DNA of 64,000 bases from contig NMRA01000062.1 in assembly GCA_002633005.1 (NCBI GenBank), positions 789,981 through 853,980 of the forward strand, written 5' to 3'. The notes beneath the pieces were generated by a model that saw only the letters and a list, made by a program, of their open reading frames with translations, did not search any database and was not told the DNA's origin. Shown in pieces: positions 46,601-57,347 of the stretch (within the stretch, counting starts at the first letter, position 1; each line of letters begins with the position of its first letter). The position numbers and the translations under genes are program-made. The DNA comes from Phoronis australis (Eukaryota > Phoronida > Phoronidae).

Positions 46601-49600
46601 CCATGCAGTGTTTTAGTACCTTTATTTACCAAGAAATCATCTTCGTGGGTATGGCTGGGAGTAGTTGCGTCATGGTTGCAAAGCTATATATACATCACAG
46701 TGGCGGATTTAGAGGGGGACCATGCGGGGCCACGCCCCCCCCCCCTAAAATTCTCCCAATTTCCATTTGGCAATTNCCTTCCCCCCCCCAACTCAAAATC
46801 CTGGATCCGCCCCTGTATCATAAATTGCAGCTTCACCCATGTCGGTAAAACATTGGCGAATCAAAATCTGACTCAGAATTAATCTCATTAAAAACAACTC
46901 ATTTCCTACGTAAACTAGCTTGGTTACTGACGCGAAAGCAATGCCGTTTGTCACTTATTTTGTAGTTGAATTTGTGAAACAGTCACATGCGTCGGCTTTG
47001 AGCGCCATGAAATACAGCGTCACCAATTGTTCAATTCCTTTTTTGTTCACTGTGTACTTTTTACACAAGACTGTATACCGTTGACAACAGATTGACTTGG
47101 TTCCTCTTCTTTACAGATTTTTCGTACTTTATTACCGTAAACATACTTTCGGATTAAATTATGCTTCGGCGAATTTGTCACCAGGGGGATAGATGTCGCA
47201 AAATCGAGCTAATCGCCCACGTGCTGGTCTCGACTACTGTTTGGTGGCCGACCACAGAGGTTTCGCAGAACCACCCGGACAGTAGCTTGCAGCAAAGAAT
47301 TTCAATCATGGATTAATTATATGTTTAGGGCCAACATTATCACATCGATTAAAATATTTCCGAAAACTACACGAAACATGTTATCATTTAAAATATCTTA
47401 ATTGCTTTTATATATCAGTCGACTCATTCATCGTTTCGAATTAAATTTAGTTTAATTCTTTGAGTACGTAAAATCCGGCTCCAACAGTCATTTAGTATAT
47501 AAAACTGCGGGATGAAGTTACATTTCTCTGAAAAAGTTTAAGTGTTGTTGTTGAAATCGTTACGTACGGAAGTCATGAGAATTTAGAATTTGGACCGTTA
47601 AAACGTACCAGCAACGGAATGAAAAGGATGTACATTGTTTCATTTATTTAAAGAAATGTCTGTAAAACAGTTGACTGCTCTGAAGCTTTTTTGGGAAGCA
47701 TTAAGGATTCAAACAGTTTGAATTAAAGATATCGGCTGAAAATATCTGTGAGACCTTTGTCTCGATGAGATGTGATTATAGCATTTAGCATCTGTTATTG
47801 AGAACTCCACTGTGTTTGCCAAGGAAACAAATTAAAAAGTGATAATCAGATGGTCCGAAACGCAAGTTAAAATGGTATTCAAAACTGATGAATCGAGTGT
47901 CTGAAGCGTTCAGCACAGAGGCTGCTGTAAAACGTTGAACTGTTTGAATGCTACCATCATAGAGATATTGTTTGGTTTGTGAAATACAACTTTGATCATT
48001 ATGTTGCTGTATATTATAAGATATTTAAACATTTTACATATAATCTATGACATAAACGCGTGGAAAAGATATTGATTTTTCAGTCGCGAAATACAAGCTG
48101 TAAAGTAATAAACGGATCTAAATCCGTTGTATGTAAAAAGTACTGTTCTGACGAAGGAGGTTTTAACGATGGCGATTACGGTTTTCTGGCATTTTTTAAC
48201 TGGCACCAACTGCCTCATACTTTTCTGATTTTTTAAATTACATATTTTGATTTTGTAACTTTGATTTTTGTTATTCAATGTGTCTATTTTCCTTAAAAAT
48301 TTTAGGCAATCATTGCCTAGATGTTTCTCTTTTAACTTTTTAGGTATTAGAGTAATTTGTCTACTTACAGGAATAGGTATTTTCTATTTTTGTCACTGTT
48401 TATCGTCATAAAATGTTACTAAAAACGTATATTGTGGTGTAGCTCTGAATAGGCAACTATCTATACCGTATGCGTTACGTTTTACCACAAAAGAGATTCT
48501 AGGAATGACTTTCTCCCATGGAAATTATATTTTGTTATTGAGTGGACGGGAACTCACGAGATTGACTTGAATAATCAATGAAAATAATTTAAAGGTAGAT
48601 TTCCCACTGTTGTCTAGATATCAAAGTTTCAGATGTGTCACTTACTAGCCTGTTTCACAATTAGAGTTTTACACGAATCTTATATTACGTTTTTATAAGG
48701 CATTTGGGTCAGAGCACTGTATTGGCTGTATTCCTCCCGCAAAATTGAGATGTTTAGCAAAGATGAGGTCAGGAATTTTGCCATTACAGGTAGAATTGGG
48801 GAGGTTTACGTAAACCCCATTACATGGCAGAGTATGAAAAGAATTGTAACCAAAATTTAATTGAAGAAGAAATGAATTATTTTTCGTTTGAACCAGTTTC
48901 CAAGTGCCTGCTCCCTCATAGACTTCTTCCTAAATTATCCAGAGGCTCTTGCCAATTTTTCGTTACTAGGTCACTAAGTTGCCGCAAGAGTAGCCTGTAT
49001 TGTATATAACCGCTCACGTATTGCATAAAAAGTCTGTTTGTTTTGGTATTGCATTCTGTGACGCGTCCATGTCGCTATAATGAATAATAGATATATACGC
49101 AGCCAGACGGAATATACCATTAGCAATATAATGTAGACACAAAAATACTACAATATATGAGTGCTCACAATGGTTACCCTTGTTTCGCATCGGAGCTCCA
49201 GCTTTTAACCATTTTCTTTCTTTCGGTTTTCGGTCACCTCATACGTTCGAATTTCGACTGACGAATACATGCAGTGTTATTAACTTTTGACAATAGTCGG
49301 CATTTACTAAATTGTATATGTCACGATCGAGTTATATAGCGAGGTGCACCGAGGTCTTTTCTAAAAGTTTTAAATTATTGTAAGGCTTGACTTATACATG
49401 GAACATGAACGCTGGTCGAATTATACTGATGTTGAAAATAACGGCATTTTGAATTTCCCAACGTCATGCGTTTAAATTAAGATTGGTACTACGAATTTGA
49501 AAGGTTGTTGCTGCTGAACAATGGTATTATTCTCCATAGCCATATCTCAACCCGCCGGGACGAGGTCATGTCTGGTGACAGATAGACATTTGGACACGAT

Positions 49601-49808
49601 AACAGCCTGATTAGATCACCAGTCGCATAAGCCGTGATAGTTATATCAAGAGTTTTGATAAAACATTTTGACGAGTAATTGATAACTAATTTGGTCTCTT
49701 ATCAAACGTAAACATGGTCCACACGGAAACCACCTTACCTGCGAGGCAACACAACAATGATAGGAGAATAAACAGTAATAGAAGGCTCGTTCCCCGTAGA
49801 GCAGCCAT
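43688..49808 (-). CDS. Shisa/CYYR1-like single-pass membrane protein, copy 2
   Basis: Six exons on the minus strand: 49739-49808, 46420-46585, 45643-45818, 44749-44893, 44323-44459 and 43688-43981, giving about 329 residues. Exon order, all splice phases and the 145-nt cysteine-domain exon are identical to copy 1, showing tandem duplication. Exon 1 is a signal peptide (MAALRGTSLLLLFILLSLL then CCLA). Exon 2 is expanded to 166 nt (67 in copy 1) and encodes a GGSRGGSRGSSYRSS then YRSYRTYSSYRSYRSYRS repeat. Exon 3 continues with Tyr/Arg-rich sequence (YYYYAYLYRYYYYDY). Exon 4 gives CKNYE, FQCPLPFEP, YCCGEANAEYCC. Exon 5 is a transmembrane helix followed by a duplicated KANKCCKANKCCK palmitoylation-like motif. 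Exon 6 is Pro-rich with PPPPYNPPPY. As in copy 1 the last exon ends in a GTAAGT donor, so a terminal exon is probably missing; reading through would stop at 43641. Confidence 0.85.
45877..46119. repeat. long palindrome with 86-bp arms in intron 2 of Shisa-like copy 2
   Basis: The left arm, 45877-45962, and the right arm, 46034-46119, are inverted copies with few differences, separated by 71 bp. Both contain AGATCAAAAACC, GACGATCGCCGCA, AAAAAAGTTCATGTTCAATTCAA and a CCTGATGATG to GACGAA block. The last block resembles sequences at the ends of Penelope-like elements. It may be two head-to-head insertions or a foldback MITE. Confidence 0.75.
46698..46815 (-). mobile_element. MITE family 1, copy C
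   Basis: CAGTGGCGGATTTAGAGGGG at the left and GGATCCGCCCCTG at the right, with ATTTCCATTTGGCA and CTCAAAATCCTGGATC inside. It is an inverted relative of copies A and B with an internal deletion. One ambiguous base is present at 46776. Confidence 0.75.
47650..48050 (-). mobile_element. second, decayed copy of the LINE 3' end seen at 18471
   Basis: At the nucleotide level this stretch follows the order of 18470-18880. Shared blocks include ACTG(C/T)TCTGAAG, GAGACC with TCTCGATGA, GCCAAAGAAGCAAA-like and AAGTGGTA-like words, CACAGA-GC-GCTGTAAAAC, and TTTGTGAAATAC near the end. No frame remains open. It lies in intron 1 of Shisa-like copy 2. Confidence 0.6.
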
Positions 49809-52010
49809 TTTGGTTTTCCGTGTACTCTATTTTCAGTGTACACAATTTCTATAACTACTCATTGACGTCACACAGGTGCGACAAAGGATTTCACAATACG
49901 CGGCGATTACCAGGTGGGAACATTGGTGGCGCTGAACTCGGTTCAGCGAGTGTCTTTTGTTGCTTGACAACACTGTTTCCGTCATGGTTTACTGGGCTGC
50001 CCCGACTTCACTTCATGTGCGGCGCACCATAGGGCTGGATGGCTATAGCCCCCACTTTTTTCAGGGCTGCACCGCCCATGCATTTTCAAATTATTTGATC
50101 GACTCTTTCACTAGATGTGAAGGTCAGTTTTCCATAAAGAGCGGATCGACCAGCTGGCCGTGAACTGAGTGTTGACCGGTGCAGTTGGCTACAGAAGTTA
50201 AATGAAACAATGAACTAAATTTACTAATAGTACGAAATAAATTCTCGTTGTCCTTCAGTAGTGTTGCATGAGTATGGTGTGTCCTCTGTGCTTCAATTCT
50301 TCACGCCATTACGATTTTGCACTGAAGAAAAGAATAATAGTCAAGGGAGCCCATTTTAAAGGAAACCTGTCAACTTTTGTTCCTTTTATAAGTTTATGTG
50401 CAAAAATTGAGGCCAAAGTGTTTTACCTCGCTAAGTTTCTTGTTGGCAGCGTTCGCTGGGTGAAAACTGATACACGCTGGCCCGGTGGCCTGTGGCCTGT
50501 GGATTTGCGGCCGGGCAAGTAAACTTCAGTTCACATACAGGCCCGAAGTCTAGTGGATATGGGCTCCTATTCAAGTAACTGGCTCGGCGGACCAGCACAT
50601 TTATTGCTGAAGCTCGAACACTGCTTGGTGGCATACTTAGGACTAAGCTCCATAATATTGTCTTTCGGCGACATCGATCACCACCAGTGAAGTGTTCGCT
50701 ACCGGATTTGAAGCTTAAGTGTTTTTGTATTCTCGGTGATTCAGATGCAACTGCAAATGTCTGTAGCGCCAGTCAACAGGTCAGAACACTTTTAGTGTGT
50801 TGGTCATTGTGGACCAAGTTATGATCTCCATGCTACATTTCTCAGCAGTATAATTGTTGAAATCCTAAAAGAGCGTCCATTATCATATTGATTACTGTTT
50901 TTGACTTATTTACCTTAGGATGATTTTGTACAAGTCATGGGCGGCGCAGAGCTGGAAAAAGTGGGGCGCTAAAGTTCCTCAACCCGCCCCTGTGGTACAT
51001 CGCCCATAGACCATGGGCGGCACAGTAATGAAAAAGTGGGACTAATAGCTCACCCCATGGTGCTCCGGCGCCCAGGCACTGATGCGTGTATCCAAGTTCT
51101 GTCAGATAAAGTTTAGTTTGCACGTGAGTCATTTTCTATTCGGGTTAAAGTTTCCCCAACTTTCAGGTGATTGACAACATTGAACCTCTTCAGTTGGAAT
51201 TGTTTAAGCATTTAGCAGTGCTGAGCACGTGTGACGTACTTCCTGCTGATTTTCATTTCTGACACAGGCGTGACGATATGATCAAAGTATGTAGCGATGA
51301 TTAGGATTACCGTTTAGCTTCAACCTGCGGCCGCGATGTTGACAAACATTGAGCCTTTTGTTGGTTCTCGCATGAAGTATACTTAACAGTTTGATTTCCG
51401 ACCACAATTTTACTTCAACAACACCAATGCTTACTGCAATTTTAAGAGAATCGCCATTGTCCATTACAAAATTCTCAAACCAGTGGTTCGCGCTACGTTA
51501 GTCTTCATGTGCCCACCCAAGGGGGCTCGGGGGGCTCGAACAACCCACAATTTGGCAAAACAGGTTCACCTCAGAAAAGGAAATAGTCCGAAAAGTAGAA
51601 AACGAGACAAAAGTCCACTAGAAAGGCAGGCGGTATCGGCGAATGCACAATTCATAGCTCTGAACACACCCCGTGTTTTGTAGTAAGAGGTCCACATTCT
51701 CAAAAATTGGAATCTCCCTATTTTTAGGCTTGGTGCGCGCATGTTCTTATGATTAATTTTGAACATATCATGTTTTATTTTCCAGGGCAATGGCAGGAAT
51801 CGTGTAAAGCAGATCATCAACTCAAATAATTTCAATATATAAAAAATATAAAAACAATTGCAGGCGGTCTGATACACGTTGTACCAGACGTGCGCAGGCC
51901 TGGCATGTGGGCCCATTGCACTGATCACCTGGAAATATTTTTATGCTTTATTAATATATGGTTAAAACCGAGCTGAGGAGCTAGAAACCTGGCTCAAGGG
52001 TTTAGAAATG
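49809..52010. other. intergenic with a dispersed CATGGGCGG repeat
   Basis: No gene is supported. The block CATGGGCGG(C/T)(G/A)CAG, then TG(G/A)AAAAAGTGGG, appears three times: near 50940 and 51012 on the plus strand and near 50030-50085 on the minus strand. This points to a small dispersed repeat. Open frames at 50431-50634 and 51483-51928 show no family pattern. Confidence 0.5.
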
Positions 52011-52012
52011 TG

Positions 52013-52090
52013 ACCTGGTGGGACTTGAACCTACGACCTCGAGTAAAGAAAGCGGGCACTTACATGTATCAACCAGGCCACACTGCCTCC
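52013..52090 (-). mobile_element. tRNA-derived SINE head
   Basis: On the minus strand a near-consensus A box (TGGCCTGGTTG) near 52080 is followed by a perfect B box (GGTTCAAGTCC) near 52025, at tRNA-like spacing. GGCAGTGTGGCCTGGTTG is typical of tRNA-derived SINE starts. No intact acceptor stem closes, so it is not called a tRNA gene. Confidence 0.55.
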
Positions 52091-54185
52091 TCAATAATTT
52101 CAACAACTTATGCAAACCTTTTTCACAACCTAGATTGTACTCTCCTTCTGATCTCTCCCTCATATTTACTCTTCAACAAACTGAAAAAGAAAACAAAAAT
52201 GACAAAAAATCCCCATTTACACGTAGGACTAAACATTTTTGATGGAGAGGGAGTGTCGCTCCGAACTGCCCCCTCCATTGCCTTCATCCAAACTTCAATG
52301 GGCTCCCTACTCGAACTCTGGATCCGCCGACCAATATGTCCCATTCACCAAATCTACAAAAAAATAAAAGGCACACACAGCGCCATTTTGACTGAACTAC
52401 AATGCTTTTCAAATCCTCAATTTACTATATGGAAATTTCTGCGATTCCGAAGACATGCGCGAATAATTGGTGGTCAGTTGAGAGAGCATGGGGCACCGTT
52501 CCCAAAACATTTTCAGACTGAATTTGTTCATACTAACGCGAACTCTTGTTCATTCCGAATGGTAGCCTGTTACAGTTGGTAACTTAAACGCGCGTTAAAA
52601 AAATGAAAGAATCCGTTTACGATCCCTGGTAAACGTAATCTGAGTTCCTTAATTCGTCAGACATATACACTATATACGGTCATCAAAAATCATACCCTGA
52701 CAAGTGCGCATTTCCTACGAAAAACTCCCTCTTCATCAATAAATGCTTTATATTCTTCAAAAGAAGTACGTGTATGTCGTTTGATGCACATTGCACTATC
52801 GGTGCGTTTCGGCGCCCTGTGTTGCTATTCTTTAGACTCAGGCCGTGGAACACTGATTATCACCTTAGCTTGCACTTTATGACCCCTGCGTCAACACGAT
52901 TCTCACTTGAGTTTGCAATACAGGTCATCAAGTGCTCACGTGGACCAGAATTGCTCACAGATGTATTTTAGCACATGATAATTGACACGATAGTTTGAGA
53001 TCGCACAGAAACAGAACAGACTATGTCAAAAATATTTTTAAGTCGTTTTCGAGCATAAAGATTAGATCCAAGGCCCCGGACGTTGGTATGCTGTGCATAT
53101 TTAACAAGAGTTTTAAAAACTCCCATAATACGCAGAATATATTTATTGCAAAAAAACTAGAAAGTGTTGCTTTTAAGATTATGGACTATAGTCTGATTCG
53201 TGTTTGGACACCCAAGTCGCACTCCTCGCCACATAAATGAAATTAATTTTTAAGAAATTTGTAAAATTTTCTCATAAAATTACGTATATTCTCAGTTATA
53301 ACGCTACAGAAGTATGCCACAGCATCGTTTCAAAAGTCGTGCGTCTACCGCATTCCAATCGTTAGGAGGTTTATCTTGAAAAATTGCGACGTTTTGCGTT
53401 TTCACGTTTACATGGAAACGGAAAAGTGTGACCCCCAAAAATTGTGACATCAAGCCGAGTGTCAAGAGCTATCTTGAGAAATGAAACAAATCGAAAACTA
53501 CAGCATTTTTTCGCATCTGGATCCTAGGCGCGTACTTTATATACTTGTCATAATACGCTTAATTCTATTACTTTTTGAATTAATTTATCTAAATATATGT
53601 CAACTTCGTGTTCCAACTGGGGCCGCTTAGAAATTATAGGATCTACGGAAGTGGTTTCCCAGTCTTTCAAAGAAGTTTGAATAAACGATTAGAACAGTGC
53701 CACTCCTCTGCTGAGGTAGATAAATGAAACCGGAATTGTTTCACATTCTGAACGTTTGCGGCTTATCTCGCATTTACTTCATAAGCCAAGTTTAGCGCAT
53801 TATCTGCCTTAGATCCGGTCTAATTATCTCAGCTCTTCACCGTATTCGCGTTTTTCAGACGCCGAAAAAAACAAGACATTGTTGCTCTAATTCCGGTATC
53901 AAAAACAATACTAAACAATCATTTCTGTTCGTGGTAACTTCTGCTTTCCTTCATCGTACTTTCACGCATGATATATTTAAACGATAAATAAAGCAGTGTT
54001 ACAGCTGCTGAATAAATTACAATATACCGTGAAAATCTGTTGGCTTGTCTTTTACAGGATATATCGAAACGATAAGTAAAACACGCCACAGTCATGATGA
54101 CATGTGCTGAATAAATCACTTGCAAAAACATACTCACAAGAGAGAGAGATTCGAGCTGAAGATAGTTATATACTCCATTTATTTA

Positions 54186-54332
54186 GAGGCGGGTCCATGA
54201 TTTTTTAAAAGGGGGGTCGAATCAAGGACTTTTTGAAAAAGAGGGGGCTCAAGCCAAAAATTCTAGATTTCATATCATTAAAATCAAGGAAAAGGGCGGT
54301 TCGGAACCCCTTGAACCCCTGGATCCGCCTGT
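54186..54332 (+). mobile_element. MITE-like element distantly related to family 1
   Basis: Begins GAGGCGGGTCCATGATTTTT and ends CCCCTGGATCCGCCTG, with a GGGGGGTCGAATCAAGG and GGTTCGGAACCCCTTGAACC interior. The ends resemble family 1, but the core lacks the CTGCCAAATGGAATCTG block, so it is a different subfamily. Confidence 0.55.
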
Positions 54333-56139
54333 GTTATTGCAGATTAAATGTAGTAAGTACTGTACGCAGACAAATTAAGTCGTAAACCTATTTCAGACAC
54401 TCATGAAGTAACATTGCACTGGGTTTAGAATAATTCTCCATAATTAAGTGTTTAAAGACTTTCAAAAGTAAATATACATTTATTGGATGAATTTGAATTT
54501 GAACTTGAATCATAGTAAATAGCTCCTGGATTAGCAATATTATTTTCCATCTTCTTCGGGCATACCAGGGGAGGTAATTGTTGGCGAACGGGTCGACCTG
54601 AGTTTGACGACGTTGTATTTATCTGTTGTGTTTCAACCAACAGTAGCAACTTTGAAATAATTTGGGTGAACCCCGTAAAAATGTAAGTAATATGGAACAC
54701 ACAGTTGTGCCACTCCGTGTCCATTGAGACTGAAACACGCAAGAGACCATAAGTTGAATATTGATCGGCTTTTACCAAATTATTAGAGTTTTATTTTGAC
54801 TCCTAAATTTCTCATTTTTGGTCGATGGCAATGTTCTAGCAAGCATACAAAATAATGAAAACTGCTTGAAAAGTTTTTTTTTTTGTAAAATTTGTGAAAT
54901 ATTGGCACCTTTCATTTACTCAAACAAATATTGAAATGACATTTTGTGCTTTCATGTTTTTTTCTTAAAAGTTGTCTTGCTAACGAATTGTGTTTCTAAG
55001 AGTGGGTAAAACGTACTGTACACCAACAGAATATTCCGTTTGAGGCTTGCTACCCGTAAAGGCTGATACAGTTCCATTAAACGCCGTTGCTCATATTTAT
55101 CATAACCTCTGTAGAAGGCACATCAAATAACTAACATTTGTCCAGTTGAAAAAATATGATCACCGATGCATTTTGAGCAGATTTACACTGTTCTATTTTA
55201 TTGTGAAATATTCACTCCACCTCGCGTTCGTCAGCTTCTTGTCACGGTCATTCCACGTCGTGCTGTGTCGTTAACACGCTGTGCTGGACTAAGATAAAAG
55301 CCTCCGAACACTCCAAATGTGCTGTTGAACATACATGTAAGCCAGCTTAAAAGCATGCAAAAATAGACTAGAAAAATAATCTTGGCAGATGGGGAAGGGG
55401 TATGCCTGATACACGACAGCCGATGACATCACGACTTGTGCGGGTCACGCACAACCCATTGGTAAACATTTACAAAATGTGTTATTTTTATGACAAATAC
55501 CGTAAAATTCTGCATACCGTGGAGCTTTTAATGCAAGCCAGGTCGCGTATTGATTTCAGGTTTGCCGGAGATTCAATTGACTATACACCAAAACCAAAAA
55601 GACGAACAGGAAAAAATATGCTTGGTAATCGTATGCTCCAAGGTCACGATACGTTATTACGTCATTTTATTAAGCATGACATAGGCCCTATGGTTGATGA
55701 AATGTAAGCGTATGCTCCCTCTTTTGGCACTCGAAATTTGGAGATCCAACTTCTAGTGTAGACCACGCGTTTATTATCATTTCCAACTGCGTCCATTAGA
55801 GATTAGCATCCATACTAGAATTTAGAAACCCGATTTCTATTAGAAGCTTTCCGGAAGAACAGCATGGATACGTTTGCTGGGATCATTTAAACATGAAAAT
55901 GGAACGTTCCCGAATTTAAAGTTGTGGACTTTTTCGAAATTAAGATCACATCTTTAAAGACGCAAAGCAAGCCATTTTCTTGTGTTTAGTGCTAATCAAC
56001 CATAGATGTACGAGTTTCTGTGTGTTTGAATGGTCCTATGACATGTCTCTATCATGTGCTTGTCTCATTGCTGGAATTCTTTTTCATTTTTCTATAATGT
56101 TCCTTATTTCGCCCGAACTTGGGGTGATTTTTCCCCTAC

Positions 56140-56298
56140 CAGTGGCGGATTTAGGGGGGTGAATGGAGTCATGGCCCCCTAAAATTCTCCCAGATTCCAT
56201 TTGGCAGTTCGGGGTTGCGAATGTCTGACGAGCAAAATCTTGGTTACTGCTCTGCCCTGCCCCCTCCCCTCCCACTCAAAATGCTGGATCCGCCCCTG
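56140..56298 (-). mobile_element. MITE family 1, copy E
   Basis: This 159-bp copy, inverted relative to A and B, starts CAGTGGCGGATTTAGGGGGG and ends CTGGATCCGCCCCTG. It contains CAGATTCCATTTGGCAGTTC and GCAAAATCTTGG. Flanks TCCCCTAC and CCCAGTAC agree at five of eight positions, which could be a decayed 8-bp target duplication. Confidence 0.75.
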
Positions 56299-57347
56299 CC
56301 CAGTACCTTCTGTCGTACACGCTTATGAGTCCTTGACTGCAATAGGCTAAACACCAGAAACTAACATAATACTGATTGGCTAAAACTACGTACGGGCTTA
56401 TGTAAGTTCATGCTGTAACCTGTCCACGAAAATTTATGGATTAGTAGAGAAAGCAGCTACAATCCCGCCGTATTGTGAAGTTCCGCTGTCGGATCTGGGG
56501 TCACATGATGGGGCCCAAGTCCTAAGCTTGTGAAAAAAATGATTGCGCTTTTCCTAAAACAAGCACATATAGATAGAGAGCCATTTTCTTTATTTTGTCT
56601 GGTAGCGTCCGCTGGTGGGACTACGCCACACCTCTAATCGCGCGCGTTCAAACATGGTCTTCATCAAATTAATGTGTTTCACAGGGAAAGTAAAATTGGC
56701 TACTCTCCAGAAAACGCAGTGTGTCTTATGAACGGAATATTAAGGTTTCCCTTTAGTAACTAAATGATTGCAAGTGACAGTTGTTAAGAGGTTGGCTTCT
56801 ATGCTTTGCCCGCAGCAGGGTTTCAACTTCCGTCGTATTATCATAAAACTCTAGTTCTGTGGTTTTTGTCATAGACTGCGAAGTCATGAAGTTGTCCGTC
56901 AAGTAGCTCCCCTTGCGTTGACTACAAAAACTAACAATTGCTTTTCAGCGGGCGTAGAACAGCAAAGCCAATAGTTCATTAACAAAGAACCAACCAACGC
57001 CGTTCTTCTATCTAAGTAAATACAACGCGGACATTCATTGGCTGAAGATAATTGACGAACTTTCGCGGTACCCAAAGTACTCAAATAACCGAGGGTAATC
57101 ACAGTGTTGTAAGTTTATATCGCCACGAAACTGACAAAGCGTTTGCCTAGGTTGAAAACCTTCACAAAGGGCCGAGTATTTCGAGTACCCAACTTCGACA
57201 GTAGCCGGAGGTTTAAATACAGAGAAGGGAATTTCGTCGGTTTGCTAACTCGATCGATTGTGGGTCTCAAATCAAATCACTCAGATGTAAAGGATACGTG
57301 GTATTTACTGGAAATAGTCGTCGTTTGACGTCGAAATCGCACTCAGA

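Larger units (their letters stand above)
46586..49738 (-). other. intron 1 of Shisa-like copy 2
   Basis: This 3.2-kb intron contains a family 1 MITE (46698-46815) and a strongly decayed LINE 3' end (about 47650-48050). No nested gene was found. Confidence 0.65.
52091..57347. other. intergenic, no supported gene
   Basis: Two MITE-like insertions lie here (54186-54332 and 56140-56298). A minus-strand frame at 54452-54778 ends in a Ser/Asn-rich tail and could be a terminal exon, but no partner exon was found. Frames at 52010-52582 and 55402-55707 have no recognised content. The promoter of the Frizzled gene should lie just before 57348. Confidence 0.45.

Noticed and set aside
52010-52582. 190-codon plus-strand frame as a gene
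   Set aside because: Its first part runs through a SINE on the opposite strand, and the remainder shows no family pattern.
54452-54778. 108-codon minus-strand frame as the last exon of a gene
   Set aside because: An acceptor-like site can be seen within it, but no upstream exon could be joined and no family was recognised.
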